64,000 nt of DNA, taken from assembly GCA_019237115.1 (NCBI GenBank), contig JAFAHS010000068.1:37251-101250 (forward strand), given 5' to 3'. The number at the start of each line of letters is the position of its first letter. Positions within the stretch are counted from its first letter, which is position 1. The translations under genes and the position numbers were made by a program. Source of the stretch: Deltaproteobacteria bacterium. GTDB lineage: Bacteria > Desulfobacterota > Binatia > Binatales > Binataceae. Below are positions 24,668-34,024 of this stretch, piece by piece. Below the pieces are notes generated by a model. That model had not been told where the DNA came from, ran no database searches, and was given only the letters and a program-made list of their open reading frames with translations.

Positions 24668-25534
24668 ATGAGCGAGTACATCCCCCCTAAAGTTTGGACG
24701 TGGAACAAGGCGAGCGGCGGCCGGTTCGCAAGTATCAACCGCCCTATCGCGGGGCCGACTCACGACAAGGAGCTGAGCGTAGGGCGCCACCCCCTCCAGC
24801 TCTATTCGCTCGGCACCCCGAACGGCGTGAAAGTCACGATAATGTTGGAGGAACTTCTGGCCCTCGGGCACAGTGGCGCAGAGTACGATGCATGGCTGAT
24901 TAATATCGGAGCCGGCGACCAGTTTGGTAGCGGTTTCGTTGCGGTAAACCCGAACTCCAAGATCCCGGCACTGGTGGATCGCAGCGGTCCCACGCCGATC
25001 CGTGTTTTCGAGTCCGGCGCCATCCTGCTGTATCTCGCCGAGAAGTTCAGCGCATTCCTGCCAACCGAGGTCGGCGTACGCGCCGAATGCCTGTCATGGC
25101 TGTTCTGGCAGATGGGAAGCGCACCATATCTGGGTGGCGGCTTCGGACACTTCTACGCCTATGCTCCGGAGAAGATCGAATATGCAATCGATCGGTACGC
25201 CATGGAGGTGAAGCGACAACTCGACGTGATCGACCGTCGCCTCGCACAGAATGAGTATATGGCGGGGAGCACCTATACGATCGCCGATATGGCCATCTAC
25301 CCTTGGTATGGTGCGCTCGCAAACGGCGAATTGTATGGAGCAGCCGAGTTCCTGAGCGCGCAGGACTACAAGAACGTGCAGCGCTGGGCTGACGCGCTCA
25401 AGGCGCGCCCGGCCGTGAGGCGAGGACGGATGGTCAATCGCGTTTTCGGAGAGCCGTCGAGCCAGTTGCACGAACGCCACGACGCGAGTGATTTCGACAC
25501 CAAAACGCAGGACAGGATCGCAGCGGGAGGCTGA
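24668..25534 (+). CDS. yghU: Glutathione-dependent disulfide-bond oxidoreductase, YghU-type GST
   Basis: 288 residues, the same length as E. coli YghU. The N-terminal extension YIPPKVWTWNKASGGRFASI..RPIAGPTHDKELSVGRHPLQLY is the YghU hallmark. The thioredoxin-fold part has TPNGVKVTIMLEELLALG and NPNSKIPALVDRSG..RVFESGAILLYLAEK, and the all-helical part has IADMAIYPWYGAL. The group binds two glutathiones and reduces disulfides. AAGGTG lies about 11 bases before the ATG. Single gene. Confidence 0.93.
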   Translation: MSEYIPPKVWTWNKASGGRFASINRPIAGPTHDKELSVGRHPLQLYSLGTPNGVKVTIMLEELLALGHSGAEYDAWLINIGAGDQFGSGFVAVNPNSKIPALVDRSGPTPIRVFESGAILLYLAEKFSAFLPTEVGVRAECLSWLFWQMGSAPYLGGGFGHFYAYAPEKIEYAIDRYAMEVKRQLDVIDRRLAQNEYMAGSTYTIADMAIYPWYGALANGELYGAAEFLSAQDYKNVQRWADALKARPAVRRGRMVNRVFGEPSSQLHERHDASDFDTKTQDRIAAGG

Positions 25535-25755
25535 GCATTCAATCGGGCGGCGCGAAGGATTTGTGCGGGCTGTCTTCGTGCACTCAAACGAAAGCGACTA
25601 CGATGACGCTCGAGCGCTAGCTCCCAGTTCGTTTAGATAGCTGCGTTTGGGTCTCTGTGGAAATGCTTCCATGACGGCAAATCTTGGCGCCGCAAGATAA
25701 CGATCGTCCCAACTTCGCAGATTGCCAGATCTCAAATGACGAAAGGAGATCACTA

Positions 25756-26232
25756 ATGAGCGAGAAGGAAGTGCTCGAAAAGCTCCCGGCAGAGATGCCG
25801 AAGTGGATTAGGGACCATGTGGAATTGTATCTATCCGATCCCGACAAGGCACATCTGTGGGATTCGACCATAGGCGGCGGGCCCGGCCCGTTGCCGACAC
25901 TGCTTCTCATCGCGCGCGGCGCGAAGAGTGGCAAGCTCCGACCGCTGCCGCTTCTCTATCAGGAGATGGATGGGAAATACCTCATCATCGGCTCGAAGGG
26001 TGGCGCTCCGACGCATCCGGGCTGGTACGTGAATCTGAAGGCGAATCCAGAGTGCGAAATCCGGGTCGGCTCAAAAAGGATGCGCGCCCGTGCCCGCACG
26101 GCGAGCGGCGAGGAACGAACGCGCGGCTGGAATAAGATGGCGGCGATGTATCCGCCCTACAACGACTACCAGAAGCGAGCGGGTTCGCGACAGATCCCGG
26201 TGGTAGTTCTTGAGCCGACCGGCCCGGCATGA
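25756..26232 (+). CDS. Nitroreductase/quinone reductase of the F420-dependent Ddn family
   Basis: 158 residues of split beta-barrel: LPTLLLIARGAKSGKLRPLPLLYQ, KYLIIGSKGGAPTHPGWYVNLKANPECEI and KMAAMYPPYNDYQKRAGSRQIPVVVLEP. These are the family signatures of deazaflavin (F420)-dependent nitroreductases such as Ddn. The GAPTHPGWYVNL segment lines the cofactor site. AAGGAG sits 9 bases before ATG 25756, which fixes the start against a frame open to 25684. It implies F420 in this organism, though biosynthesis genes are not in the window. Confidence 0.92.
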   Translation: MSEKEVLEKLPAEMPKWIRDHVELYLSDPDKAHLWDSTIGGGPGPLPTLLLIARGAKSGKLRPLPLLYQEMDGKYLIIGSKGGAPTHPGWYVNLKANPECEIRVGSKRMRARARTASGEERTRGWNKMAAMYPPYNDYQKRAGSRQIPVVVLEPTGPA

Positions 26233-26671
26233 GCGTTCCACTTTGTAAAGGCGCGTTGAGAGCGCGCAACCAGAGTGGGACGGGTCTCTAGGGATGTGGT
26301 CGGGTATTCGCTGCGCCCCAACATAAGACGTCGTGCTCGACCTTCAAGTTTTGGAGCAAAACCGCTCCGTCGGGGGTTTGACTCGGTTCGACCAAAGAAC
26401 GGAGTGGTCTTGGGAGCTCTGCACTACAGGATTGGAAACATCCGCCCATTTGTCCTCATCGGGAAATTAAATGGGCGGACCCCGGAGCCTCCGTCGCGGA
26501 ACGGTTTGGCTCTTTTCACCCGGGTCAGGCCCGACGTATAAACAACGAGACGGGGACCTGCCCGTCCGCTATGCTCCTGCCGATTCTGCAACGGGCAGCG
26601 AACTCTCCAAAAGGCCATTCGCTTCGAAGAACCAGGAAACAGATCCAGCGAACGCGGCGAAGATCTGCAGA
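26233..26671. other. Intergenic region before the histidine kinase
   Basis: The kinase frame is open to 26471 but these codons are not family-like. The region probably carries the kinase promoter. No gene or structured RNA recognised. Confidence 0.35.
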
Positions 26672-27964
26672 ATGGGTACTAACCAGGCGCAAGCAGCAGT
26701 CGATTTCGAGGAGCTTCTGGGCGACTTGTCCTCTTCGTTCGTTCGCAGTTCGATTGATGAGATCGACTTAGAAGTAGAGCGATGGCTCGAAAAAATCGCC
26801 ATGGCGATGGGAGCAGATCGCAGCAGTGTCTTTCAAATAGATCCGGAGGGCGGAGGTGTCTTGGTCACGCACCAGTGGTCGCGGCCTGGGGTGACGACGC
26901 CGGACATCAGAGGCCTGCGGACGAACGTCGCCAAGTTGTATCCGTGGGCCATTGCCAAGGTGCTCTCAGGCGAACTGGTCATATTTTCGAGTCTTGATGA
27001 ATTGCCTCCGCAAGCTCGCAGAGATCTCGCCTCAGCGCGTCACGTCTCTCTAAAATCAAACGTTTTGATTCCAGTCAGGTTTGGTGGAGCTGTGGTAGGT
27101 GCACTCTCCGTCGGCATGGTCTTTTCCGAGAGAGCTTGGTCGCCGATTGAGGTCCAGCGAGTGAAGCTGGTCGCTGAAATTTTCGGAAACGCCTTCGAAC
27201 GAAAGCGTGCCGAAGCGGAGATTCACCGGCTATCGGAGGAATTGCGCCAGGCGTCACATGTAATGACGATGGGAGAGCTGGCCGCCTCGCTAGCGCACGA
27301 GCTCAACCAGCCGCTCGGAGCAATCTTGAACAATGCGAAGGCAGCTCGGCGCCTACTCTCCGCCAAGACTCCTGATCTAATCGAAATTGACGCCGCGCTG
27401 GACGACATTATTCGCGATGACGCACGGGCGGTAGATATCGTCAAGAATGTTCGCGCCATGTTTCGACGCGGCGAAGCCAGGATGGCACCGGTCGATGTCA
27501 GGCAGCTTCTACTTGAGGTAGCTCGAATAGTGAATGGCGATGCGAGGATGAAGGAGATCTCGTGGTCCTTGGAGTTGCCCGATTCACTGCCTCCGGTGCT
27601 GGGGGACAAGACCCATCTAACGCAGGCCGTCCTGAATCTGGTCGTTAATGCATTCGACTCGGTTTGCGACGCGAAGGGGCCGCGCGAAGTGGCGGTGCGG
27701 GCGGATCGGGAAGATCCCGATCAGGTACACGTATCGGTGTCCGACTCGGGCAAAGGGATCGACACCAAGCTGATGCCGAGTCTGTTCGAGCCTTTTTACA
27801 CGACCAAGCCGAGCGGGATGGGCATGGGGCTCACCATCGTTCGTTCCATCATCGAGAATCATGGCGGGCGCATTTGGGCGACCCAGAATCCTGTCCGCGG
27901 CGCGACGCTGAAGTTCGTTTTGCCTGTCACACCGACAACCGGCGGAGCCGATACGGCAGGTTGA
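26672..27964 (+). CDS. Soluble GAF-domain sensor histidine kinase
   Basis: 430 residues with no membrane helix. An N-terminal GAF domain (about 15-175, DRSSVFQID..SLKSNVLIPVRFGGAVVGALSVGMVF) is followed by a coiled linker (FERKRAEAEIHRLSEELRQ). The HisKA-type dimerisation helix with phospho-His is MGELAASLAHELNQPLGAIL, and the ATPase has NLVVNAFDSV (N-box), VSDSGKGID (G1) and GMGMGLTIVRSIIENHGG (G2). The HELNQPL variant is that of NtrB/FixL-like kinases. The start is uncertain (ATG 26672, weak ribosome-binding site). The LuxR-type response regulator relic 3 kb downstream is of the kind such kinases phosphorylate. Confidence 0.9.
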   Translation: MGTNQAQAAVDFEELLGDLSSSFVRSSIDEIDLEVERWLEKIAMAMGADRSSVFQIDPEGGGVLVTHQWSRPGVTTPDIRGLRTNVAKLYPWAIAKVLSGELVIFSSLDELPPQARRDLASARHVSLKSNVLIPVRFGGAVVGALSVGMVFSERAWSPIEVQRVKLVAEIFGNAFERKRAEAEIHRLSEELRQASHVMTMGELAASLAHELNQPLGAILNNAKAARRLLSAKTPDLIEIDAALDDIIRDDARAVDIVKNVRAMFRRGEARMAPVDVRQLLLEVARIVNGDARMKEISWSLELPDSLPPVLGDKTHLTQAVLNLVVNAFDSVCDAKGPREVAVRADREDPDQVHVSVSDSGKGIDTKLMPSLFEPFYTTKPSGMGMGLTIVRSIIENHGGRIWATQNPVRGATLKFVLPVTPTTGGADTAG

Positions 27965-27981
27965 TCGGAGAAAAACGAGAT

Positions 27982-28090
27982 CAGTTCGGGCTAGATCAGA
28001 CCCAGGTCTTTGCCGTCGACAAGAACGGAACGCCCAATCCGGGGCGTGGGTGCTCGAAGCTGGAGCTTGGACGGGACCGGCCCCAATCAC
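27982..28090 (+). pseudogene. One repeat of a PLL/tachylectin-like beta-propeller, relic
   Basis: QFGLDQTQVFAVDKNGTPN and, one frame later, the equivalent of GAWTGP recall the roughly 45-residue repeat of bacterial lectin-like propellers (xDxFVxDxxGxLxVxWVxGxGxWxGPxxI). Only one repeat with a frameshift is left. To 28367 nothing else is recognised. Confidence 0.4.
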
Positions 28091-28367
28091 TTGAGCCCGG
28101 CAATACACGCCTCGACGCGGGTAGCGCGAAGACTGCGACCTGCAGCAAACCAGCTCTTTCGAATGCCGCGCGACTGCCAAACCGGCTAAGCAAGCAAGCA
28201 GGAATCGTCGAAATCATTGCAAGCGTAGCGCGGACATCATTGAGCGCCGAGCCAACTCGCGCGCCTGTTCACCACTTCACCAGGCTCAGCTCGAGATTAC
28301 CAACAATTCGCATGCCCCAAGTTTTGAGAGAGGGAGACCTTCACTCCGTTGACGGATGCGCGATTCG

Positions 28368-29693
28368 TCACCAAACAGCAGTATCGGGGGGTAGGTCTAA
28401 CAGAACGCGACCGACCGCTTCATACATCGCCGGTTGCACGACGATATGCGCAGTCACTACGTGCGCGTCGCGGAAACATCGCTCCAGTTCGCATGATTCG
28501 TAGATCGCGGTCGCCGCGGCCGCGTGGTACATGAGATCCGCCGCCTGCGCGCAACGTTGCACACAGTCCGTCGCCGCAAGCCGAATCAGAGCGCGTGACC
28601 GTGGTGGGATCGGGTTGCCTGCTAAGAGTTCCCTCCAGCCCTCCTCGACGCTCTGATACAAAAAAGCGCGGGCCGAAAGCACCAGCGCCTCGGCATGGGC
28701 GAGATCGATCTGTGCGGATGGCCGTTCGCGCAGCGTGTTGGTTTTGGTCGCCGGCACTTTGGAGCGTGCGATTTCCTTGAAAGCCTCGATCGCGTGGCGC
28801 GCGATTCCTAGAGCCACCGCTCCCTTGGCCACCGCGAAACTCGCGAGCATCGGAAAGGCGTAGAGCGGGCCGCGCTCGACCGGAGTGGTGATGTTGAGCG
28901 GCAGAGCGCGTTCAACGGCAACCAACAGATTGTCGATGGCGAAATCGTGGCTGCCGGTGCCCCGCAGGCCGGTTACCCGCCAGGTGTCGAGGATGCTTAT
29001 TTCAGATGGTCGCAACGCGATCTGCAACAATTCGGGAGCGCCACTCGGACTCACCACCGGCTTCCCGCCTTCGCACAGCAGCGCGCCCACCAGCACCACA
29101 TCGCAATGCTGGCATCCGCTGCCGAATTTCCATCGCCCCGAGATACGGTAGCCTCCGTCACTTTTCTCGATTCGTCCGGGCGAACTGAGGGTCCCGGTGA
29201 CGATCGGACGCGACAGCGACCTGATCAGATCTCGCGAGGCGCCACTGAGAAATCCCGCCCACAGATCCGTGTCGAACACGATCATGGCGTTCCAGCCGCT
29301 GGCGCCGTCTGCGAAACTGATTTCCTCGATCGCGCGAAGGGCCACACCGATTGGCGTTTCCAGCCCACCCAGTGCGGAAGCGAGACCGATCGAGAAAAGG
29401 CCACCGGAGCGCAGTGCATCGACCACCGGTGCGGCGAGGCGGCGCCCCCGCTCGGTCTCGTCGGCGTGAGTGCGAATCATCGATTGCAAACTCCGCGCGA
29501 CCGCTACTGCATCGAAGGAAGCTGCGCTCGCAGTTAGACCATCACCGACCTGGCTCGACCCCGCGTCTTTCGTTTGACTTTGCACATCCGATTCGTAGTC
29601 TTTTGCCGAATAAAGGGTCAAGCGGGCTGCAGTTCGTGCCGATCCGAGATGGTTCCGATCGGAAGACCGTGGGTCGCATATTTTAACGGACAC
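28368..29693 (-). CDS. Acyl-CoA-dehydrogenase-fold flavoprotein (HsaA/hydroxylase-like)
   Basis: 441 codons. After a non-conserved N-terminus the fold shows THADETERGRRLAAPVVDALRSGG..SIGLASALGG, ALRAIEEISFADGASGWNAMI, and GGYRISGRWKFGSGCQHCDVVLVGA with WRVTGLRGTGSHDFAIDNLLVA. The C-terminal helices are ADLMYHAAAATAIYESCELERCFRDAHVVTAHIVVQPA. The lack of a catalytic Glu in the usual place and the GSGCQHCDVV region fit flavin-dependent group D monooxygenases (HsaA/HpaB-like) better than true dehydrogenases; a separate flavin reductase would be needed. The start is uncertain: GTG at 29693 or a GTG near 29580 after non-family residues. Confidence 0.78.
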   Translation of the reverse strand: MSVKICDPRSSDRNHLGSARTAARLTLYSAKDYESDVQSQTKDAGSSQVGDGLTASAASFDAVAVARSLQSMIRTHADETERGRRLAAPVVDALRSGGLFSIGLASALGGLETPIGVALRAIEEISFADGASGWNAMIVFDTDLWAGFLSGASRDLIRSLSRPIVTGTLSSPGRIEKSDGGYRISGRWKFGSGCQHCDVVLVGALLCEGGKPVVSPSGAPELLQIALRPSEISILDTWRVTGLRGTGSHDFAIDNLLVAVERALPLNITTPVERGPLYAFPMLASFAVAKGAVALGIARHAIEAFKEIARSKVPATKTNTLRERPSAQIDLAHAEALVLSARAFLYQSVEEGWRELLAGNPIPPRSRALIRLAATDCVQRCAQAADLMYHAAAATAIYESCELERCFRDAHVVTAHIVVQPAMYEAVGRVLLDLPPDTAVW

Positions 29694-29832
29694 CCGTTTG
29701 AATTGTACTCATTCATTGTCCTGGCAAGAGCGTCGTTGGCCTTTTCAGGCAGGGTTCCTGCCCCTGCTCAGCGTGGGTGAGGAGCGCCTCACCGTTCTCT
29801 GAACATTGCGGCGTCATATCCGAGGTTTTCCA

Positions 29833-30693
29833 ATGACTCAAAATCGCGAATCAAACCCGAAACGCAAGCCGGTCACAGTAGTGATCGGCGCCACTTCAAA
29901 ATGGCAATCGAACGGCCGCAATACTTTGTTAGCTCATGGCAAGGCGCTGAACGAAGGCGACTTCCCGGTCGGCGCGCGCTGGGGTGTGGGGGGCGCTATT
30001 GCGCAGAAGTTCGCCCAGGAGGGTTTCCTGGTTGTGGTGACGACCCGCAGCAAGGCGAATGCAGCATCGCTGGCGCAGGCAATCGAAAGACAGAATGGGG
30101 AATGCATCATTGTCGAACTGGACCTTGTCTCGCAGGCGTCAATCGCGACGGCGTTTGCGAGGATCTGCCACGACGCTGGTGATCCCGAGGTCGTCATCTA
30201 TAACGCTGGTTACATGGAAGGGCGCGAACTTCCCCGGGAACAGGAATTGCTCGAACACATCCCGGTGGAGATGTTCGATACCGCGCAGCACATATCCAGC
30301 CGCGGTCCCTTTCTAGTTGCCAAGGAGATCTTGCCCACGATGCGAAAGAACGGCCGTGGATCGTTCTTCTTCTCGAATAACGCCAACTCGCTGCGCGGGC
30401 GCAAGCGCATGACCGGACAGTCTCTTTACTATCCCAGGGTCATGATGCGCACGCTGTCGCAGGTGCTGACCGAAGAGTACTCCGAGTATGGTGTACACGT
30501 GGCAAACGTGGTTATCGACGGTATGATCGACTCGCCCGGCACCCGTGCGCTAGCGATCGCCCAGAAGCGACCCGAAATCGTGATGGATCCCGTGAAAATT
30601 GCCGAAGCTTTCTACTACCTGCACACGCAGGACCGTTCGTGCTGGACGCACGAACTGCAACTAACACCGTTTCCCACCAAGCCAAGCTTTTGA
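29833..30693 (+). CDS. Atypical SDR-family protein
   Basis: 286 residues. Rossmann start VTVVIGATSKW, then about 25 extra residues (NGRNTLLAHGKALNEGDFPV), then GVGGAIAQKFAQEGFLVVVTTRS: the Gly-rich cofactor motif is split by an insertion. NAG motif (VIYNAGYMEG) and FFFSNNANSLRG are present. Where YxxxK is expected, SLYYPRVMMRTLSQ has Tyr but no Lys four residues on. So cofactor binding and catalysis are doubtful in the usual form; it may use a variant mechanism or a binding role. ATG 29833 follows a weak GAGG. Confidence 0.75.
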   Translation: MTQNRESNPKRKPVTVVIGATSKWQSNGRNTLLAHGKALNEGDFPVGARWGVGGAIAQKFAQEGFLVVVTTRSKANAASLAQAIERQNGECIIVELDLVSQASIATAFARICHDAGDPEVVIYNAGYMEGRELPREQELLEHIPVEMFDTAQHISSRGPFLVAKEILPTMRKNGRGSFFFSNNANSLRGRKRMTGQSLYYPRVMMRTLSQVLTEEYSEYGVHVANVVIDGMIDSPGTRALAIAQKRPEIVMDPVKIAEAFYYLHTQDRSCWTHELQLTPFPTKPSF

Positions 30694-30904
30694 TAGGCGG
30701 ATCGTCCGACTCGCGCGCTGACGCCGCGGGTGTTCCGAGCCACGACGAGCCCGGTCGCCGCTGCCGGTGCTGAACTCAAACAGTGGAAACCCCGGAGGTG
30801 CTGGCGCAGCTCGGCATCCCTTTTGTGCAAGTCGGTCTCGATACTCGCCGATGGGAGTCCAAACCGCCCGGCGCGATGGTTGGCTTCACCACGCACACGA
30901 GGAC

Positions 30905-31727
30905 GCTGCTCTCCTGAAACAGGCTTCCTGGTCGACCCGGGAGGGGCATTTTTTTGTGTGGCCATCAAGCAAGACGCGGCTTGGGGACAGAGTCAGGGAC
31001 GGGGGTTAGGCTCAAACGGCGACTTCCAAAAAAGGTCTCCGAAACAAACCCGGCGAGACGCGACGCGAAAACGTCCGACCGACCCCGACAGCAATGCGAA
31101 AGTGGCACGTGTGACGATCGCGGATGATCACGCGATCGTGCGCGAAGGGCTTAGGGCCCTGTTCGAGGTGACACTGGACATCGCGGTTGCCGGAGAGGTT
31201 GAGCGCGCCGACGAGCTTAAGTTGACGGTCACAAAAACCAGGTGTGACGTTTTGCTGCTCGACCTGCAGGTGGACCGCTGGACGATGGATGATGTCCCCG
31301 GCCTGCCTCAACTAACCAAGGTCGTGGTGCTGACCGGCCCCGAAAGTGAGGACGATCTCGTCAGCGCTCTGCGCCTGGGCGCGCGGCCGGGCGATCGTCG
31401 AGAAAACTTTTGCTGCGGAACCATTCAAGAGGCGATTGGGGCAGTGGTCAGGGGCGCCGTCTGGATGCCGGCCGACCTGCGCGACAAGCTGACGGCCAAA
31501 GCGCGGGCCGAGCGCGTGGCGGGGTTAAGCGCGCGCGAATCAGAAATTGGGCGAGACGTGGCTTCGGGATGCACAACGCGGAAGTAGCTCGCAAGCTTGG
31601 CATAACCGAGGGGACGGTCACGGTTCACCTCAACCACGGGTTCAAGAAGTTGCAAATTCGGGATCGCGTGGGACGCACACTGTACGCAATCCGCAACCGG
31701 CCAATCGGATCGCGCGACACGCCCTGA
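30905..31727 (+). pseudogene. LuxR-type response regulator, frameshifted
   Basis: From GTG 31102: VTIADDHAIVREGLRALFEV (acidic pocket), DVLLLDLQVDRWTMDDV (phospho-Asp) and KVVVLTGPESEDDLVSALRLGA form a receiver. A +1 shift near 31385 and a compensating shift near 31424 pass through the block AIVEKTFAAE, then back to TIQEAIGAVVRGAVWMP. LSARESEI starts the LuxR-type helix-turn-helix, but another shift near 31560 moves MHNAEVARKLGITEGTVTVH and LNHGFKKLQIRDRV into a third frame, ending about 31727. The leader from about 30905 is repeated at 24070-24400. Corrected, it is a NarL/FixJ-type regulator; as read it is broken. Confidence 0.72.
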
Positions 31728-31885
31728 CGGCCATATCCATAGTTAAACCGCCGGCTATATCTTTCGACAAATTGACGGCAGACCCCGTCCGCGCGACGAT
31801 TCCTGCGAAGCGTTGGCAAGCGGAACGGGCCAATGGCATCGGAGCGCCGAACCAGAAAGGAGGTTCGGCGCTCCTGGAGAGAAGA

Positions 31886-32962
31886 ATGGACGCATGCACG
31901 AATGCTCGGGGCCAAAGAGCAGCAATCGTTCTAGCGGGAGGCGAGGGTACTCGCCTGCACTCATTTACGGAAAGCGTTACCGGTCGTCCGATCCCTAAGC
32001 AGTATTGTCCCATTTCCGGCACGGAGACGACGCTCCAGTGGACCCTGCGACGGGTTTCGCTTGGCATTGGCCGTCACTCCATACTGGCGGCCGTGGCAGC
32101 CGCGCACGCGGAATTTTACGAAACCCAACTGACTGGCATCGACGAGCGGTCGCTGGTAGTCGAGCCCGCGAACCGGGGAACGGCTTCCGCAATTCTCCAC
32201 GCGCTGCTCAGGCTTGCGAAACAGACCCTGGACAGCGCGGTTGCGATTTTTCCGTGTGACCACTATGTGAGCGACGATTGCCGTTTCATGAGTTACGTTG
32301 ACCTGGCCTTTGAATACATCCAGGTATTTCCACAACGGGTGGTGCTGCTCGGAATCAAACCGCGCGGGCCCGAAGTGGACTATGGGTGGATCGAACCGGG
32401 TCGCCCGGCAGTGCTGGGCTGGTCGGTTTTCCGCGACCTGCTGCGCGTCAGGCGGTTTCATGAAAAGCCGCCGCGCGCGATGGCCGAGGAGTTGTTCCGG
32501 GGAGGATGCCTGTGGAACAGCCTCGTCCTGATCGGGAAGACGCGAACACTGTTGGCGCTGATGGCCCGAGCGCTCCCGGACCTCTACCGGTCGTTCAGCT
32601 CCGTGAGGCCAACACTGGACACATCGTTGGAAACCGAAGCCATCGAGTTTCTATACCGGAATTTGCCGTCCGCGGATTTCTCGTACGGCGTACTACAAAA
32701 GGTTTTCAGCAGTATGGTCGTCCTGCCGGTGAGCGGCCTCGAATGGAGCGATCTGGGCACTCCGGGGCGCCTGCTTGCGGTGTTGAGGCGGACCGGGGAC
32801 GCTTTGAACCGTGCCGCGCCGGAACTTCAAACCGGCTTCGGGGGACTTCAGCTACGAATCACTTCGCCTGACGCGACCGAGTCCTCGCTTGCGGGTTCGA
32901 CTCAACCGATCGCTGTGCGAAAGCGCGAGTCTCGCCCTCAGAGCCGAGTTCATCGATCGTGA
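31886..32962 (+). CDS. Mannose-1-phosphate guanylyltransferase-like sugar nucleotidyltransferase
   Basis: 358 residues. AAIVLAGGEGTRLHSFTESV with RPIPKQYCPI is the pyrophosphorylase signature; FPCDHYVSDD, YGWIEPG, RRFHEKPP and WNSLVLIGKT continue the mannose-1-phosphate guanylyltransferase pattern, and GLEWSDLGTPGRLLAVL ends the catalytic domain. It would make GDP-mannose from GTP for surface polysaccharide. The last 55 residues look non-conserved, and no isomerase domain is fused. AGAGAAGA precedes ATG 31886. No other polysaccharide gene is near. Confidence 0.88.
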   Translation: MDACTNARGQRAAIVLAGGEGTRLHSFTESVTGRPIPKQYCPISGTETTLQWTLRRVSLGIGRHSILAAVAAAHAEFYETQLTGIDERSLVVEPANRGTASAILHALLRLAKQTLDSAVAIFPCDHYVSDDCRFMSYVDLAFEYIQVFPQRVVLLGIKPRGPEVDYGWIEPGRPAVLGWSVFRDLLRVRRFHEKPPRAMAEELFRGGCLWNSLVLIGKTRTLLALMARALPDLYRSFSSVRPTLDTSLETEAIEFLYRNLPSADFSYGVLQKVFSSMVVLPVSGLEWSDLGTPGRLLAVLRRTGDALNRAAPELQTGFGGLQLRITSPDATESSLAGSTQPIAVRKRESRPQSRVHRS

Positions 32963-33475
32963 CCCTGAACGCAGGTCGGGCGTGTCCCCCCGCGTCCGGC
33001 CTGCAACCATCACTGCAGCAAGGATTGGTGGAAAATCGTACGGGCAAATTCAAGCTGGAGCGGGAATCGGTTCTCCAAAATCGTGTGGTTTCACCGGCTC
33101 ACGGCCTCTTCAACATTTTCTGGGATCTTTGTTGGTGAGGCAGAGGACATCGCTGCTCGGCGGTTGGAGCGCCAGCCAAACCGTCCGGCTCTCAGAAGGT
33201 ATTGAGAAACGCAGGAGAAACAGTGCCCCATGATTGCTTACGGCGTCGCACATATTTTTAATTGACCGAGTGAGGTTGTCATGCGACCTTCCTTGCGCGA
33301 GCTTCCCACCGTAGCAGGAGACTGTAAGTCACCGGTGGGGTCGCACGACCGCGACGATCGCGACAAGTCAGGGGCGCAAGTTCCGACGAGATCGGATCCC
33401 GGCGTCTACTTGCAGAAGCCTACGCCAAGGCGAACCGGGTGATTTCTGCGGGCTCGGGAGACAAAGGGGGACGAC
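32963..33475. other. Intergenic region without a recognisable gene
   Basis: An open frame runs through 32811-33233 but it overlaps the nucleotidyltransferase end and has no family-like sequence. The last 60 bases carry AAAGGGGG for the following gene. Confidence 0.4.
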
Positions 33476-33832
33476 TTGAAGACCATCTTGGTTGTCGACG
33501 ACGATCCCGACCTGCAGGAAGCGCTGGCCGATTTACTTCAGAGTAGAGGGTACCGAGTATCGTCTGCTGACGACGGGGCGAAGGCGCTCCAATGGCTCGG
33601 GCAATCAGAGGCGCCTTGCTTGATACTGCTCGACCTCATGATGCCTGTGATGGACGGTCACGAGTTTCTCGCACGACGCAACGCCCACCCGGTGCTGGCT
33701 GACATACCCGTCGTGGTCATAAGCGCGGGGCATCATCCGCGGGGGTCTGTCGTGCCTGGCGCAGCCGAGGTCCTTTACAAGCCGTTCGAAACGGATCATC
33801 TCATGAGAATAGTTCAGCGTTACTGCGGTTAG
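33476..33832 (+). CDS. Single-domain response regulator (CheY-like receiver)
   Basis: 118 residues, one receiver domain only: ILVVDDDPDLQEALADLLQS (acidic pocket), LILLDLMMPVMDGHEF with phospho-Asp, VVVISAG and VLYKPFETDHL with the conserved Lys. TTG start is set by AAAGGGGG six bases upstream. It is convergent with the CheB-CheR-kinase gene, whose own C-terminal receiver is different. It may take phosphate from that kinase, which is inference. Confidence 0.92.
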   Translation: MKTILVVDDDPDLQEALADLLQSRGYRVSSADDGAKALQWLGQSEAPCLILLDLMMPVMDGHEFLARRNAHPVLADIPVVVISAGHHPRGSVVPGAAEVLYKPFETDHLMRIVQRYCG

Positions 33833-34024
33833 AGCGAGGACCGAACGTTACACCGGGGGAATGTCCCGGGGAGAAAGCGAATCCGGACTCCCCTGACCAG
33901 CCTGCTGGTTCATCACCACGCGAAACTGTGGGCAGGGCCTCCAGTATTCGCGGTTCATCAGCCCATCCGCCTGGATCAAAGCTTTGCGCTGGCAGGAGCG
34001 ACGATCGAGAACTCGAACCCCCGG

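Noticed and set aside
30700..30900. Possible gene fragment (ETPEVLAQLGIPFVQVGLDT) upstream of the regulator relic.
   Set aside because: One short block only, without a recognisable family.
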